From CAWCFV01 sp963794995 (lineage in GTDB: Bacteria; Actinomycetota; Actinomycetes; JACCUZ01), in the NCBI GenBank assembly GCA_963794995.1, contig CAWCFV010000002.1, positions 1,426,001 to 1,490,000 on the forward strand: a DNA stretch of 64,000 bases, given 5' to 3'. This document shows positions 27,001-34,846 of this stretch, in pieces. Numbering within the stretch: position 1 is the first letter of the stretch; every line of letters starts with the position of its first letter. The notes below the pieces were generated by a model. The model saw nothing but the letters and a program-made list of their open reading frames with translations. It was not told the DNA's origin and did not search any database. A program made the translations under genes and the position numbers.

Positions 27001-27232
27001 CGGTCGCCGTGTACTCCCACAGGCTGGTCCCGGCGACCGGCGTCAGGTCGGTCCGGTCGCAGCCCTCGTCCCAGTCCCCACCGCACCCGAGCTCGCTCAT
27101 GAGCGAGCCCATCAGGGTCACCCGGGTCGGGGTGGCGGTGTGGTCGGCCGTCGCCGGCGGGGCGGCGAGCGGGACGACCAGCGCACCCGCCGCGAGCACG
27201 GCGAGCAGAGCGGGACGGGTGACACGGCGCAT
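24038..27232 (-). CDS. Secreted GH13 alpha-amylase/pullulanase-type enzyme with three X25-like modules
   Basis: 1064 residues. Sec signal peptide 1-29 (cleavage near PATA-DHT). An X25-like starch-binding module follows (about 35-120, GSLMSELGCGGDWDEGCD ... LNGSWAENYG). The GH13 barrel has all four conserved regions: DIITNH, GFRIDTVKHV (nucleophile D432), FMFGEVFD (acid/base E466) and FLGNHD (D542). A beta domain and linker lead to two more X25-like modules (SELGCPDSADDD ... NKSWDENYG and FQSEMGCPGDN onward). It degrades extracellular starch or related alpha-glucans; linkage preference is not decided by sequence. The ATG was chosen for AGGAG at 6 nt and the signal peptide. CTTGCAG repeats upstream suggest maltose-type control. 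Confidence 0.92.
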   Translation of the reverse strand: MRRVTRPALLAVLAAGALVVPLAAPPATADHTATPTRVTLMGSLMSELGCGGDWDEGCDRTDLTPVAGTSLWEYTATVPAGDYEFKVRLNGSWAENYGDSDGTYDKGGNIPLPLEGDARLRFTYDHDTHAVRVSPADEPAPLGPADRARAASSLRKDLTKERFYFVMADRFENGSQANDQGGLAGGRLVTGADPTDKAFYHGGDLRGLIKKLDYVEDLGTTAIWMTPSFKNKPVQGTPGAESAGYHGYWITDFTQIDPHLGTNADLKELIDKAHKRGIKVFFDIITNHTADVLDYPADEYVGAPGNQSIPYVSKADEPYRDADGNPFDDRDYALGDTFPEIDPDTSFPYVPTFRSEADKTVKVPAWLNDPTMYHNRGTSSFTGENSEYGDFPGGDRQALDDLWTERPEVVNGMIDIYRTWVREAGVDGFRIDTVKHVNMQFWQRFGPALQRAAARTDDNDFFMFGEVFDANPAFMSQYTTEGRLQATVDFGFQANASGYAKGEEGKSASSAQTLAGFFAADDWYTDADSNAYSLPTFLGNHDMGRIGKFLRDAGHSGPELFERDRFAHSLMYLTRGQPVVYYGDEQGFTGDGGDQDAREDMFPSKVASYNDNDLIGTDATTADANFDTRHPLYRHIAAMAKVRAKHPTLADGAQVTRHADSGPGIFAFSRISAGKNVEYVVAANSADGTRTATFPTYSSDMVFTKLRPTPPGARRSLRSDAQGEVTVRVPARSVAVYRAVKALGPDSVSPTPTVVTPQPGAVVEERTPITVDVPQNDLQQVTVLWRPVGTSSWRTLGTDDNAPYRVYQDVRGMAKGSLLEYRAVVRDHDGDLGVASSWAVVGNAPEVTYPVSAVPQPNAVSIPGRHGSELGCPDSADDDPTNPGDWSPSCEATQLQLGADDDIWSKTFQVPVGDWAFKVAINKSWDENYGAKGVRGGSDIGYQTSTAGPVTFYYDHRTHWVTNDVLDDIVVATGTFQSEMGCPGDNSVDCMRGWLQDPDDDGVYSLWTTEVPAGTYDVRPAVDGALVGSTTSFTVAEGDATRFTYDAGSQTISVVTAPPPPPAG

Positions 27233-27288
27233 GGGGTCTCCTGAGGGGCGGCACCGGGGGGAGATGCGAGGTTCGCACCGTAACCCCT

Positions 27289-27326
27289 CTGCAAGATCGA
27301 TGAAACCCCCCTGCAACTCCTTGCAG
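27289..27326 (-). promoter_or_regulatory. CTTGCAG repeat cluster (MalR-type operator candidate)
   Basis: Three CTGCAA/TTGCAG copies occur in 38 bp: CTTGCAG on the minus strand (27289-27295) and a palindrome CTGCAA-CTCC-TTGCAG (27311-27326). CTTGCAG repeats are reported in promoters of Streptomyces amylase and maltose genes. The cluster is 57-94 bp before the amylase start. Confidence 0.6.
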
Positions 27327-27348
27327 GACCGGAGCGTCCGGGACGTCG

Positions 27349-29031
27349 TCAGCGGGCCCGCTGCACCCTCCCCTCGTCCCACACCGGCTGGTCGGACTCG
27401 TAGACGCCGCCGTCGGCCCCGAAGACGAGGAACCGGTCGAAGCCGCGGGCGAACCACCGGTCGTGGGTCACTGCGAGCACCGTGCCGTCGAACGCCGCGA
27501 GGCCTTCCTCCAGCGCCTCGGCGGAGACGAGGTCGAGGTTGTCGGTCGGCTCGTCCAGCAGCAGCATCGTGGCACCGGAGAGCTCGAGCAGCAGGATCTG
27601 CAGCCGCGCCTGCTGGCCGCCGGACAGCGTCTCGAAGCTCTGCTCGGCGGCGTGCGCCAGCTCGTAGCGGTCCAGCGCCCGGGACGCCTGCTCGCGGCCC
27701 ATGCCGTCCCGGTGCTCGTCGCCGCGCCAGAGGATGTCGAGCAGGGTCCGGCCGACCAGCTCCGGGTGCTCGTGCGTCTGGGCGAACCAGCCGGGCCGGA
27801 CCCGCGCTCCCAGCCGCGCCAGCCCGGTGTGGGCGACCGGCGCCACAGCCAGGTCCTCGACCGGTCGGTGCTCGGCGTCGGGGTCGCTGCCGCCGAGGGC
27901 GAGCAACCGCAGGAAGTGCGACTTGCCCGACCCGTTGGAGCCGAGCACGGCCACCCGGTCGCCGTACCAGACCTCGAGGTCGAAGGGCCTCATCAGGCCG
28001 GTCAGCTCGAGGCCTCTGCAGACCACGGCGCGCTTGCCGGTGCGGGCGCCGCGGAGCCGCATCGTGACGTCCTGCTGCAGCGGCAGCGCCTGCGGGGGGC
28101 CGGCCTCCTCGAACATCCGGAGCCGGGTCACGGCCGCCTGGTACCGCGACGCCAGGCCGTCGTTGTACGCGGCCTTCTGCTTGTACATGAGCACCAGGGC
28201 CCTGATCTTGGCGTGCTCCTCGTCCCAGCGGCGGCGCAGCTCCTCGAGCCGGGCGAACCGTTCGACGCGGGCCTGGTGGTAGGTCGCGAAGCCGCCACCG
28301 TGGGTCCAGGTGGTGTTTCCCCCCGCGCCGAGCTCGACGGTCACGACCCTCGTCGCCGTGCGCGCCAGCAGCTCGCGGTCGTGGCTGACGAACAGCACCG
28401 TCTTCGGCGACTCGCGCAGCTGCTCCTCCAGCCACTGCTTGCCGGGCACGTCGAGGTAGTTGTCCGGCTCGTCCAGCATGAGGACGTCGTCCGTGCCGCG
28501 CAGCAGCGCCTCGAGCACGACCCTCTTCTGCTCACCGCCCGACAGTGTCCGGACCTCGCGCCACTGGGCCTTCTCGAAGGGGACGCCCAGCGCGGCGACC
28601 GTGCAGGTGTCCCAGAGGACCTCGGCGTCGTAGCCACCGGCGTCGGCCCAGTCCGAGATGGCCTGTGCGTAGCGCATCTGGGTCTTCTCGTCGTCGGACT
28701 CCATCATCGCCAGCTCGGCCGCCTCCAGCGCGGCGGCGGCCGCGCGGACCGCGGGCGGCGCCACCGAGACGAGCAGGTCGCGCACCGACGAGTCGTCGCG
28801 GACCGAGCCGACGAACTGCCGCATCACGCCGAGCCCCCCGGACCGGCCGATCGACCCCTCGTGCGGGTCGAGGTCGCCCGCCACCAGCTTGAGGAGGGTG
28901 GTCTTGCCGGCGCCGTTCGCACCCACCATCGCGACCTTCGCGCCGTCGGCCACCCGCAGGACCACGTCGGACAGCAGGCAGCGTCCGTCCGGCAGGTAGT
29001 AGCTGATCCCGTTGACGTCGACGTGGCCCAC
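27349..29031 (-). CDS. ABC-F family ATPase (ribosome-associated type)
   Basis: 560 residues, two ABC domains and no membrane segment. Domain 1: Walker A GANGAGKTT (37-45), LSGGEQKRV, Walker B LMLDEPDNYLD. Domain 2: GSNGSGKSHFL, LSGGQQARL, LLLDEPTDNLD. The linker between them (about 240-320) is rich in charged helices (LEELRRRWDEEH ... VLMYKQKAAYND), the segment that enters the ribosomal E site in ABC-F proteins. Some members protect ribosomes from antibiotics; others adjust translation. Sequence alone does not decide. GTG start; divergent from a GNAT gene 55 bp away. Confidence 0.9.
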   Translation of the reverse strand: MGHVDVNGISYYLPDGRCLLSDVVLRVADGAKVAMVGANGAGKTTLLKLVAGDLDPHEGSIGRSGGLGVMRQFVGSVRDDSSVRDLLVSVAPPAVRAAAAALEAAELAMMESDDEKTQMRYAQAISDWADAGGYDAEVLWDTCTVAALGVPFEKAQWREVRTLSGGEQKRVVLEALLRGTDDVLMLDEPDNYLDVPGKQWLEEQLRESPKTVLFVSHDRELLARTATRVVTVELGAGGNTTWTHGGGFATYHQARVERFARLEELRRRWDEEHAKIRALVLMYKQKAAYNDGLASRYQAAVTRLRMFEEAGPPQALPLQQDVTMRLRGARTGKRAVVCRGLELTGLMRPFDLEVWYGDRVAVLGSNGSGKSHFLRLLALGGSDPDAEHRPVEDLAVAPVAHTGLARLGARVRPGWFAQTHEHPELVGRTLLDILWRGDEHRDGMGREQASRALDRYELAHAAEQSFETLSGGQQARLQILLLELSGATMLLLDEPTDNLDLVSAEALEEGLAAFDGTVLAVTHDRWFARGFDRFLVFGADGGVYESDQPVWDEGRVQRAR

Positions 29032-29086
29032 GGGTCACGAGTGTGCGACACCGCAGCGCGCGGCGCGACCCGGATACAGTCCCGCC

Positions 29087-29893
29087 GTGCAGATCGCGTC
29101 CCTGGGGTTCCGCACCGACATCGCGCTGCTGGAGCACGGCGGCAGCCAGGTCGAGGACCGGGACGACCACCTGGTGGTCCGTACCCCGCACAACCCGTCG
29201 TTCTGGTGGGGCAACTTCCTGCTGCTCGCCGGGCCGCCGGCGGCCGACGATGCCGACCGCTGGCTGGAGCGGTTCGCCACCGCCTTCCCGGGCGCACCGC
29301 ACGTGGCCCTCGGGGTCGACGGGACGTCCGGGCAGGCGGGCGACCTCGCCGGGTTCACCGAGCGGGGACTCACCGTCGAGGTCTCGACGGTCATGACGGC
29401 GAGCACGGTGCACGAGCCACCCAGGCCGAACACGCGGGCGACCTACCGCCGCCTCGTCTCCGACGACGACTGGGCGCAGAGCGTCGAGCTGCAGCTGGCG
29501 TGCGACGACGACGGGCTCGAGGGCGCGAGCCACCGGGAGTTCGTGGTGACCCGCACCGCCACCCACCGCGCGCTCGCCGAGCGCGGCCGGGGCGGCTGGT
29601 TCGGCGCGTTCCTCGAGGGGCGGCTGGTCAGCCAGATGGGGCTCCTGTCGGCGAGCCCTGGCCTCGCGCGGTTCCAGGCTGTCGAGACGCACCCGGCCGA
29701 GCGCGGGCAGGGGCTGGCCGGCACGCTGGTCCACCACGTCAGCAGGGTCGGCTTCGGCGAGCTGGGGGCACGGACGCTGGTGATGGTCGCCGACCCCGGC
29801 TACCTCGCGATCCGCGTCTACCGGTCGGTCGGCTTCGAGGGTTCCGAGGTCCAGCTGGGCGCTGCGCGCCGCCCTGCGGGAGAAGCGTCCTGA
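29087..29893 (+). CDS. GNAT-family N-acetyltransferase, probably leaderless mRNA
   Basis: 268 residues from the GTG. The C-terminal half is a GNAT domain: FLEGRLVSQMGLL, FQAVETHPAERGQGLAGTLV with the acetyl-CoA loop (R/Q-x-x-G-x-A), MVADPGYLAIRVYRSVGF. The N-terminal half (HLVVRTPHNPSFWWGNFLLL) belongs to a subfamily of unknown substrate. -10 TACAGT (29075-29080) lies exactly 6 nt before the GTG and there is no Shine-Dalgarno, hence leaderless. An earlier in-frame ATG exists but would lie inside the ABC-F gene. Confidence 0.85.
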   Translation: MQIASLGFRTDIALLEHGGSQVEDRDDHLVVRTPHNPSFWWGNFLLLAGPPAADDADRWLERFATAFPGAPHVALGVDGTSGQAGDLAGFTERGLTVEVSTVMTASTVHEPPRPNTRATYRRLVSDDDWAQSVELQLACDDDGLEGASHREFVVTRTATHRALAERGRGGWFGAFLEGRLVSQMGLLSASPGLARFQAVETHPAERGQGLAGTLVHHVSRVGFGELGARTLVMVADPGYLAIRVYRSVGFEGSEVQLGAARRPAGEAS

Positions 29894-29897
29894 CGGC

Positions 29898-30563
29898 TCA
29901 GCCGAGCAGCCGCGGCGCCGTGGGGTCGCTGAGCTCCACCACGATGTCGGCGTGCGACCAGGGGTCGTCGCGCTCCTGGTGGAGGTGCTCGGCCGCGAGG
30001 TACCGGCGCAGGTAGAGCGCGCGGACCTGGGCCGGGGTGCCGAGGTCGGCGTCGCGCCGGATCCCGCGCTCCAGGACGCGCGCGGGGTCGGCCACGACCA
30101 TCACGGCGAGGTCCCAGGCGTCAGCGATCTCCGGCACGAGCAGGAAGGAGCCCTCCACCAGCACCACGCCGTCCGGTGGCAGCGGCACCGGGGCCGGTGC
30201 GACCGGCCGGTCGTCGGCCAGGTCGTACGACGCCACGGTGATCTCGGCAGCACCGGCGGCCACCGGCCCCAGCACCAGCCGTCGCAGCGCCGAGGGGTCG
30301 AAGGCGTCGTCGAGGTAGCCCTGCGCCGAGTCCCGGCCCAGCCGGTGCCGCCGGTCGCGCGGGTGGTGGAAGTCGTCGTACGCCACCGGTACCACCGGCC
30401 GGCCGGCACCGGCGACGACCGTGGCGAGCTCGGCCGCCAGCGTGGTCTTGCCGGCGCACGACATCCCGGTGACCCCCACCGCGCGCGGCTGGTCGTCCGG
30501 CAGGGCCAGGATGCGCGCCGCGAGCGTGACGAGCAGCTCCTCGCGGCTCACCGAGACGGTCAT
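29898..30563 (-). CDS. P-loop kinase of the uridine kinase/phosphoribulokinase type
   Basis: 221 residues. Walker A GMSCAGKT (33-40), then YDDFHHPRDRR (62-72), the substrate-binding aspartate region typical of uridine kinases, and VVLVEGSFLLVPEI (about 133-146), the equivalent of the Walker B strand. Likely phosphorylates a nucleoside or other small hydroxylated substrate; identity unknown. Its ATG overlaps the truA stop by 4 bp, so it is coupled to the ribosomal protein operon end. Confidence 0.85.
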   Translation of the reverse strand: MTVSVSREELLVTLAARILALPDDQPRAVGVTGMSCAGKTTLAAELATVVAGAGRPVVPVAYDDFHHPRDRRHRLGRDSAQGYLDDAFDPSALRRLVLGPVAAGAAEITVASYDLADDRPVAPAPVPLPPDGVVLVEGSFLLVPEIADAWDLAVMVVADPARVLERGIRRDADLGTPAQVRALYLRRYLAAEHLHQERDDPWSHADIVVELSDPTAPRLLG

Positions 30564-31408
30564 GACGACACCTCCCGGCGGCGACGGGCCGCGCCCGCCC
30601 GCTCCGCGAGCTCGGCGTCGGCGGGGTAGTGGACCTCCTCCAGGGTCAGGCCGTGCGGAGGAGCCACCGCCACGTCCGGCCTGCGCACCCGTCCGGCCAG
30701 CACGTCGGCCGGCCAGGGGGCGGGCCGGCGTCCCTCGCCCACGGCCAGCGAGGCGCCGACGAGCGCCCGGACCATGTTGTGGCAGAACGCGTCAGCCATC
30801 ACCGTGGCCACGAGCAGCCCGTCGTCCCGGCGCCACGACAGCTCGAGCAGGGTGCGTACCGTGGTGGCCCCCTCGCGCCGCCGGCAGTACGCCGCGAAGT
30901 CGTGCTCGCCGAGCAGCGGCCGGGCCGCCGCGGTCATCGCCTCCAGGTCCAGCGGGCGGCCGTGGGCCAGCACGTCGCGGCGGCGCAGCGGCTCGGGGCC
31001 GAACGGGTGCTCGCTGATCCGGTAGGCGTACCGGCGCCAGAGCGGGGAGAACCGCGCGTCGAAGCCGTCCGGCGCCCTCTGCACGCCGCGGACGGCGACG
31101 TCGCGCGGGAGGACGCCCGCCAGGCGCCGGCCCAGTGCGCGCAGGTCGCCGTCCCAGGCGTCGTCCGGGAGGTCGACGTGGGCCACCTGCCCCCGCGCGT
31201 GCACGCCGGCGTCGGTGCGACCGGCGCAGGTGGCGCGCACCCGCGGCAGCCGCAGGACGGTGGCCAGGGCCGTCTCGACCTCGGCCTGCACGGTCCGTTG
31301 ACCCGGCTGCACGGCCCAGCCCGCGAACCCGGTGCCGTCATAGGCCAGGTCGAGGCGAAGACGGACGAGCCCGCCGTCCCCCGCGAGGGGGACGGCGGGC
31401 TCGGTCAC
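30560..31408 (-). CDS. truA: tRNA pseudouridine synthase TruA
   Basis: 282 residues. The catalytic aspartate is D66 in AGRTDAGVHA; LDLAYDGTGFAGW near the start and FCHNMVRALVG near the end are family signatures. It isomerises uridines 38-40 in the anticodon stem-loop. It follows rplQ by 23 bp, the usual actinobacterial order. Confidence 0.96.
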   Translation of the reverse strand: MTEPAVPLAGDGGLVRLRLDLAYDGTGFAGWAVQPGQRTVQAEVETALATVLRLPRVRATCAGRTDAGVHARGQVAHVDLPDDAWDGDLRALGRRLAGVLPRDVAVRGVQRAPDGFDARFSPLWRRYAYRISEHPFGPEPLRRRDVLAHGRPLDLEAMTAAARPLLGEHDFAAYCRRREGATTVRTLLELSWRRDDGLLVATVMADAFCHNMVRALVGASLAVGEGRRPAPWPADVLAGRVRRPDVAVAPPHGLTLEEVHYPADAELAERAGAARRRREVSS

Positions 31409-31431
31409 CTCGCGCTCGGAGCCGGTCAGGA

Positions 31432-32145
31432 CTACTCCGACTTGGCCTCGTCCGCGGCGTCCCCGGCAGCCTCGTCGGCCAGGTCGGCGAAGGCCTCGGC
31501 CTCGCCGGCGACCTCGTCGACGGCCGGGTCGTCGGACTTCTCGGCCACCGCAGCGGCCTTCTCGGCCGCGGCCCGCGCCTCGGCGGCAGCCTCGGCCGCA
31601 CCCTCGACGTCGCCCTCGGCGGCGTCGTCGGCAGCCTCGGTCGCGGCTGCCTCGGCAGCCTCCGCCGCAGCTGCGGCGGCAGCCGCGTCGGACGCGGCCG
31701 CCTTCTTCGCCGGGGCCTTCTTGGCCGGCTTCTTCGCCGCGCTCGTGGTGGCCGCAGTGGCCTCACGGACGGTCTCGGCCTTGGCGGTCAGCGCCTCGAC
31801 GAGCTCGATCACCGCCATCGGGGCGTTGTCGCCCTTGCGCGGGCCGATCTTCGTGATGCGCGTGTAGCCGCCGTGGCGGTTCTCGTAGCGCGGCCCGATC
31901 TCGGTGAAGAGCTCGTGCACGACGCCCTTGTCACGGACGACGGTCATCACCCGGCGCCGGGCGTGCAGGTCACCGCGCTTCGCGAAGGTGATGAGCCGCT
32001 CCGCGAGCGGGCGGAGCCGCTTGGCCTTCGCCTCGGTCGTGGTGATCTTGCCGTGCTCGAACAGTGCGGTGGCGAGGTTCGCCAGCATCAGCCGTTCGTG
32101 CGCCGGGCCGCCGCCGAGGCGCGCTCCCTTGGTGGGGGTGGGCAT
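31432..32145 (-). CDS. rplQ: 50S ribosomal protein bL17 with long low-complexity tail
   Basis: 237 residues; the canonical bL17 fold ends near residue 120 (VIELVEALTAK). Residues 121-150 form a Lys/Ala-rich segment (KKPAKKAPAKKAA), and 151-237 an Ala/Glu/Asp-rich acidic tail. E. coli bL17 is about 127 residues and many actinobacterial ones 160-200, so this tail is long even for the phylum. The core (MPTPTKGARLGGGPAHERLM ... ITKIGPRKGDNAP) is intact. Last ribosomal protein of the alpha operon. Confidence 0.97.
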   Translation of the reverse strand: MPTPTKGARLGGGPAHERLMLANLATALFEHGKITTTEAKAKRLRPLAERLITFAKRGDLHARRRVMTVVRDKGVVHELFTEIGPRYENRHGGYTRITKIGPRKGDNAPMAVIELVEALTAKAETVREATAATTSAAKKPAKKAPAKKAAASDAAAAAAAAEAAEAAATEAADDAAEGDVEGAAEAAAEARAAAEKAAAVAEKSDDPAVDEVAGEAEAFADLADEAAGDAADEAKSE

Positions 32146-32207
32146 GGTCAGGGTTCTCCAGTTCTGGCAAGAGCTACTGAGTGGTCAGCCGGGGGTTCCC
32201 GAACCCC

Positions 32208-33242
32208 TCAGTACTGCTCGTCCTCGACGTAGGCGGTGTCGTCGTCCGAGCCGTAGTTGTCGACGGCCGTGCTCGGGTCGAACCCGGGCGGGCTGTCCTT
32301 GAGCGCGAGGCCCATCGAGTGCAGCTTGGCCTTCACCTCGTCGATCGACTTCGCACCGAAGTTGCGGATGTCGAGCAGGTCCGCCTCGCTGCGGGAGACG
32401 AGCTCGCCCACGGTGTGGATGCCTTCGCGCTTGAGGCAGTTGTAGGAGCGGACCGTCAGCTCGAGGTCCTCCACGGGCAGCGCGAGGTCGGCTGCGAGAG
32501 CGGCGTCGGTCGGCGAGGGGCCCATGTCGATGCCCTCGGCCTCGACGTTGAGCTCGCGGGCCAGGCCGAACAGCTCGACCAGGGTCTTGCCGGCCGACGC
32601 CATGGCGTCGCGCGGCAGCATCGAGCGCTTGGTCTCGACGTCGACGACCAGCTTGTCGAAGTCGGTGCGCTGCTCGACGCGGGTGGCCTCGACCTTGTAG
32701 GTCACCTTCAGCACGGGCGAGTAGATCGAGTCGACCGGGATGCGGCCGATCTCCTGGCCCTGCTGCTTGTTCTGCACGGCGGAGACGTAGCCGCGGCCGC
32801 GCTCGACGGTCAGCTCCATCTCGAGCTTGCCCTTGCCGTTCAGCGTGGCGATGTGCAGGTCCGGGTTGTGCACCTCGACGCCGGCCGGGGGCGCGATGTC
32901 GGCCGCGGTGACCGGGCCGGGGCCCTGCTTGCGCAGGTACATCACCACGGGCTCGTCCACCTCGGAGCTCACGACGAGCCCCTTGATGTTGAGGATGATG
33001 TCGGTGAGGTCCTCCTTGACGCCCGGCACGGTGGTGAACTCGTGCAGGACGCCGTCCACGCGGATGCTCGTGACGGACGCACCCGGGATCGAGGAGAGCA
33101 GGGTGCGACGGAGGCTGTTGCCGAGCGTGTAGCCGAAGCCCGGCTCCAGCGGCTCGATGACGAACCGCGAGCGGTAGTCGTCGATGACGTCTTCGGTCAG
33201 GGTGGGGCGCTGTGCGATCAGCACGACTGATGTCCTTCCCAC
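32208..33242 (-). CDS. rpoA: RNA polymerase alpha subunit
   Basis: 344 residues. N-terminal assembly domain 1-230 (FVIEPLEPGFGYTLGNSLRR) and C-terminal domain about 250-320 (VRSYNCLKREGIHTVGELVS ... LLDIRNFGAKSIDEV), the DNA- and activator-contacting half, joined by a flexible linker. Acidic C-terminus DDDTAYVEDEQY. Between rpsD and rplQ as in other bacteria. Confidence 0.98.
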   Translation of the reverse strand: MGRTSVVLIAQRPTLTEDVIDDYRSRFVIEPLEPGFGYTLGNSLRRTLLSSIPGASVTSIRVDGVLHEFTTVPGVKEDLTDIILNIKGLVVSSEVDEPVVMYLRKQGPGPVTAADIAPPAGVEVHNPDLHIATLNGKGKLEMELTVERGRGYVSAVQNKQQGQEIGRIPVDSIYSPVLKVTYKVEATRVEQRTDFDKLVVDVETKRSMLPRDAMASAGKTLVELFGLARELNVEAEGIDMGPSPTDAALAADLALPVEDLELTVRSYNCLKREGIHTVGELVSRSEADLLDIRNFGAKSIDEVKAKLHSMGLALKDSPPGFDPSTAVDNYGSDDDTAYVEDEQY

Positions 33243-33317
33243 GGGCGTCCGCCATATGACGCCTCGCGAATGTGGTGCGCCCGGGGGCGGCGTCGGTCTG
33301 CCGCCACCGGGATGGGG

Positions 33318-33944
33318 CTACTTCGAGTAGAGCTCGACGATCAGCTGCTCCTGCACCGGCGTGTCGATGACCTGCCGGGCCGGGAGGGAGTGGACCAGGA
33401 TGCGCATGCGGTTCGGGATGACCTCGAGCCACGCCGGGACAGGTCGCTCGCCGATCTCGGCGCGCGCCACGACGAACGGGGTCATCTCGAGCGAGCGCTC
33501 GCGGACCTCGACGATGTCGTTGTCGCTCACGCGGTACGACGGGATGTCGACCTTGTGGCCGTTCACCAGGATGTGCCCGTGGCGGACGACCTGGCGCGCC
33601 ATGTCGCGGCTCTTCGCGAAGCCCGCGCGGTAGACGACGTTGTCGAGACGGCTCTCGAGGATCCGGAGCAGGTTCTCGCCGGTCTTGCCCTGTCGGCGGT
33701 TCGCCTCGTCGTAGTAGCCGCGGAACTGCTTCTCGAGCACGCCGTAGATGCGCGCGCACTTCTGCTTCTCGCGCATCTGCAGGAGGTACTCGCTGTCCTT
33801 GGTGCGACCGCGACCGTGCTCACCCGGGGGGTAGGGCCGGATCTCGATCGGGCACTTCGGGGACTCGCACTTGGAGCCCTTGAGGAACAGCTTCATCTTC
33901 TCGCGGCGGCAGCGCTTGCAGTCCGCACCTGTGTATCGAGCCAT
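33318..33944 (-). CDS. rpsD: 30S ribosomal protein uS4 (zinc-binding form)
   Basis: 208 residues. Cys9, Cys12, Cys26 and Cys31 make the N-terminal zinc site of the C+ form. The S4 RNA-binding domain (RLDNVVYRAGFAKSRDMARQ) is complete. Nucleates small-subunit assembly and may feed back on its own operon, although no leader element was identified. Starts 3 bp after rpsK. Confidence 0.97.
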   Translation of the reverse strand: MARYTGADCKRCRREKMKLFLKGSKCESPKCPIEIRPYPPGEHGRGRTKDSEYLLQMREKQKCARIYGVLEKQFRGYYDEANRRQGKTGENLLRILESRLDNVVYRAGFAKSRDMARQVVRHGHILVNGHKVDIPSYRVSDNDIVEVRERSLEMTPFVVARAEIGERPVPAWLEVIPNRMRILVHSLPARQVIDTPVQEQLIVELYSK

Positions 33945-33947
33945 GGA

Positions 33948-34355
33948 TCAAACCCTCCGACGCTTCGGCGGACGACAACCGTTGTGCGGGACGGGTGTGA
34001 CGTCCTGGATGGTCCCGACCTCGAGGCCGGCCGCCTGGAGCGACCGGATCGCGGTCTCGCGGCCCGAGCCCGGGCCCTTCACGAACACGTCGACCTTGCG
34101 CATGCCGTGCTCCTGGGCGCGGCGGGCCGCGCTCTCGGCGGCCATCTGCGCGGCGTACGGCGTGGACTTGCGCGAGCCCTTGAAGCCCACGTGCCCGGCG
34201 GACGCCCACGCGATGACGTTCCCGGTGGGGTCGGTGATCGACACGATGGTGTTGTTGAACGTGCTCTTGATGTGGGCGTGGCCATGGGCCACGTTCTTCT
34301 TCTCCTTGCGGCGCACCTTCTTGGTACCCGCGCCCTGACGGCTCTTCGGAGGCAT
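33948..34355 (-). CDS. rpsK: 30S ribosomal protein uS11
   Basis: 135 residues, from a basic N-terminus (MPPKSRQGAGTKKVRRKEKK) through AHGHAHIKSTFNNTIVSITD to the conserved DVTPVPHNGCRPPKRRRV end. Located between rpsM and rpsD. Confidence 0.98.
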   Translation of the reverse strand: MPPKSRQGAGTKKVRRKEKKNVAHGHAHIKSTFNNTIVSITDPTGNVIAWASAGHVGFKGSRKSTPYAAQMAAESAARRAQEHGMRKVDVFVKGPGSGRETAIRSLQAAGLEVGTIQDVTPVPHNGCRPPKRRRV

Positions 34356-34421
34356 CGGCTTACGAACTCCTGGTCAACTCGGCTGGGAAAGCTGTACGGG
34401 GGGTCGAGCAGTCCTGGCGGA

Positions 34422-34802
34422 CTACTTCTTGCCGACCTTCTTCTTGCCGGCGATCGCCTTGCGCGGTCCCTTGCGGGTGCGCGCGTTGGTGTGGGTGCGC
34501 TGGCCGCGGACCGGCAGCCCGCGGCGGTGCCGCAGACCCTCGTAGCAGCCGATCTCGACCTTGCGACGGATGTCGGCCTGCACCTCGCGGCGCAGGTCAC
34601 CCTCGATCTGGTAGTGCGCCTCGATCCAGTCCCGGATCTTGACGAGGTCGTCGTCACCCAGGTCGCGGACGCGCGTGTGCGGGTCGACCCCGGTGTTGGC
34701 CAGGGTCTCGACGGCGCGGCTGCGGCCGACACCGAAGATGTAGGTCAGGGCGATCTCGACGCGCTTCTCGCGCGGGAGGTCAACGCCGACGAGGCGTGCC
34801 AT
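34422..34802 (-). CDS. rpsM: 30S ribosomal protein uS13
   Basis: 126 residues from ATG (MARLVGVDLPREKRVEIALT); an upstream in-frame codon is rejected because the family starts here. The C-terminal RGLPVRGQRTHTNARTRKG and Lys-rich tail contact tRNA and the subunit bridge. A 175-bp gap with two hairpins separates it from rpmJ. Confidence 0.97.
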   Translation of the reverse strand: MARLVGVDLPREKRVEIALTYIFGVGRSRAVETLANTGVDPHTRVRDLGDDDLVKIRDWIEAHYQIEGDLRREVQADIRRKVEIGCYEGLRHRRGLPVRGQRTHTNARTRKGPRKAIAGKKKVGKK

Positions 34803-34846
34803 CGGGCGGTTCTCCTTCGTGTCACCAGGTCGTGCCCGCCGCTCCC

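Noticed and set aside
24038..28435. Reading the amylase as part of a 1465-residue protein
   Set aside because: A ribosome binding site and signal peptide mark the ATG at 27232. The upstream part is the wrong frame of the ABC-F gene.
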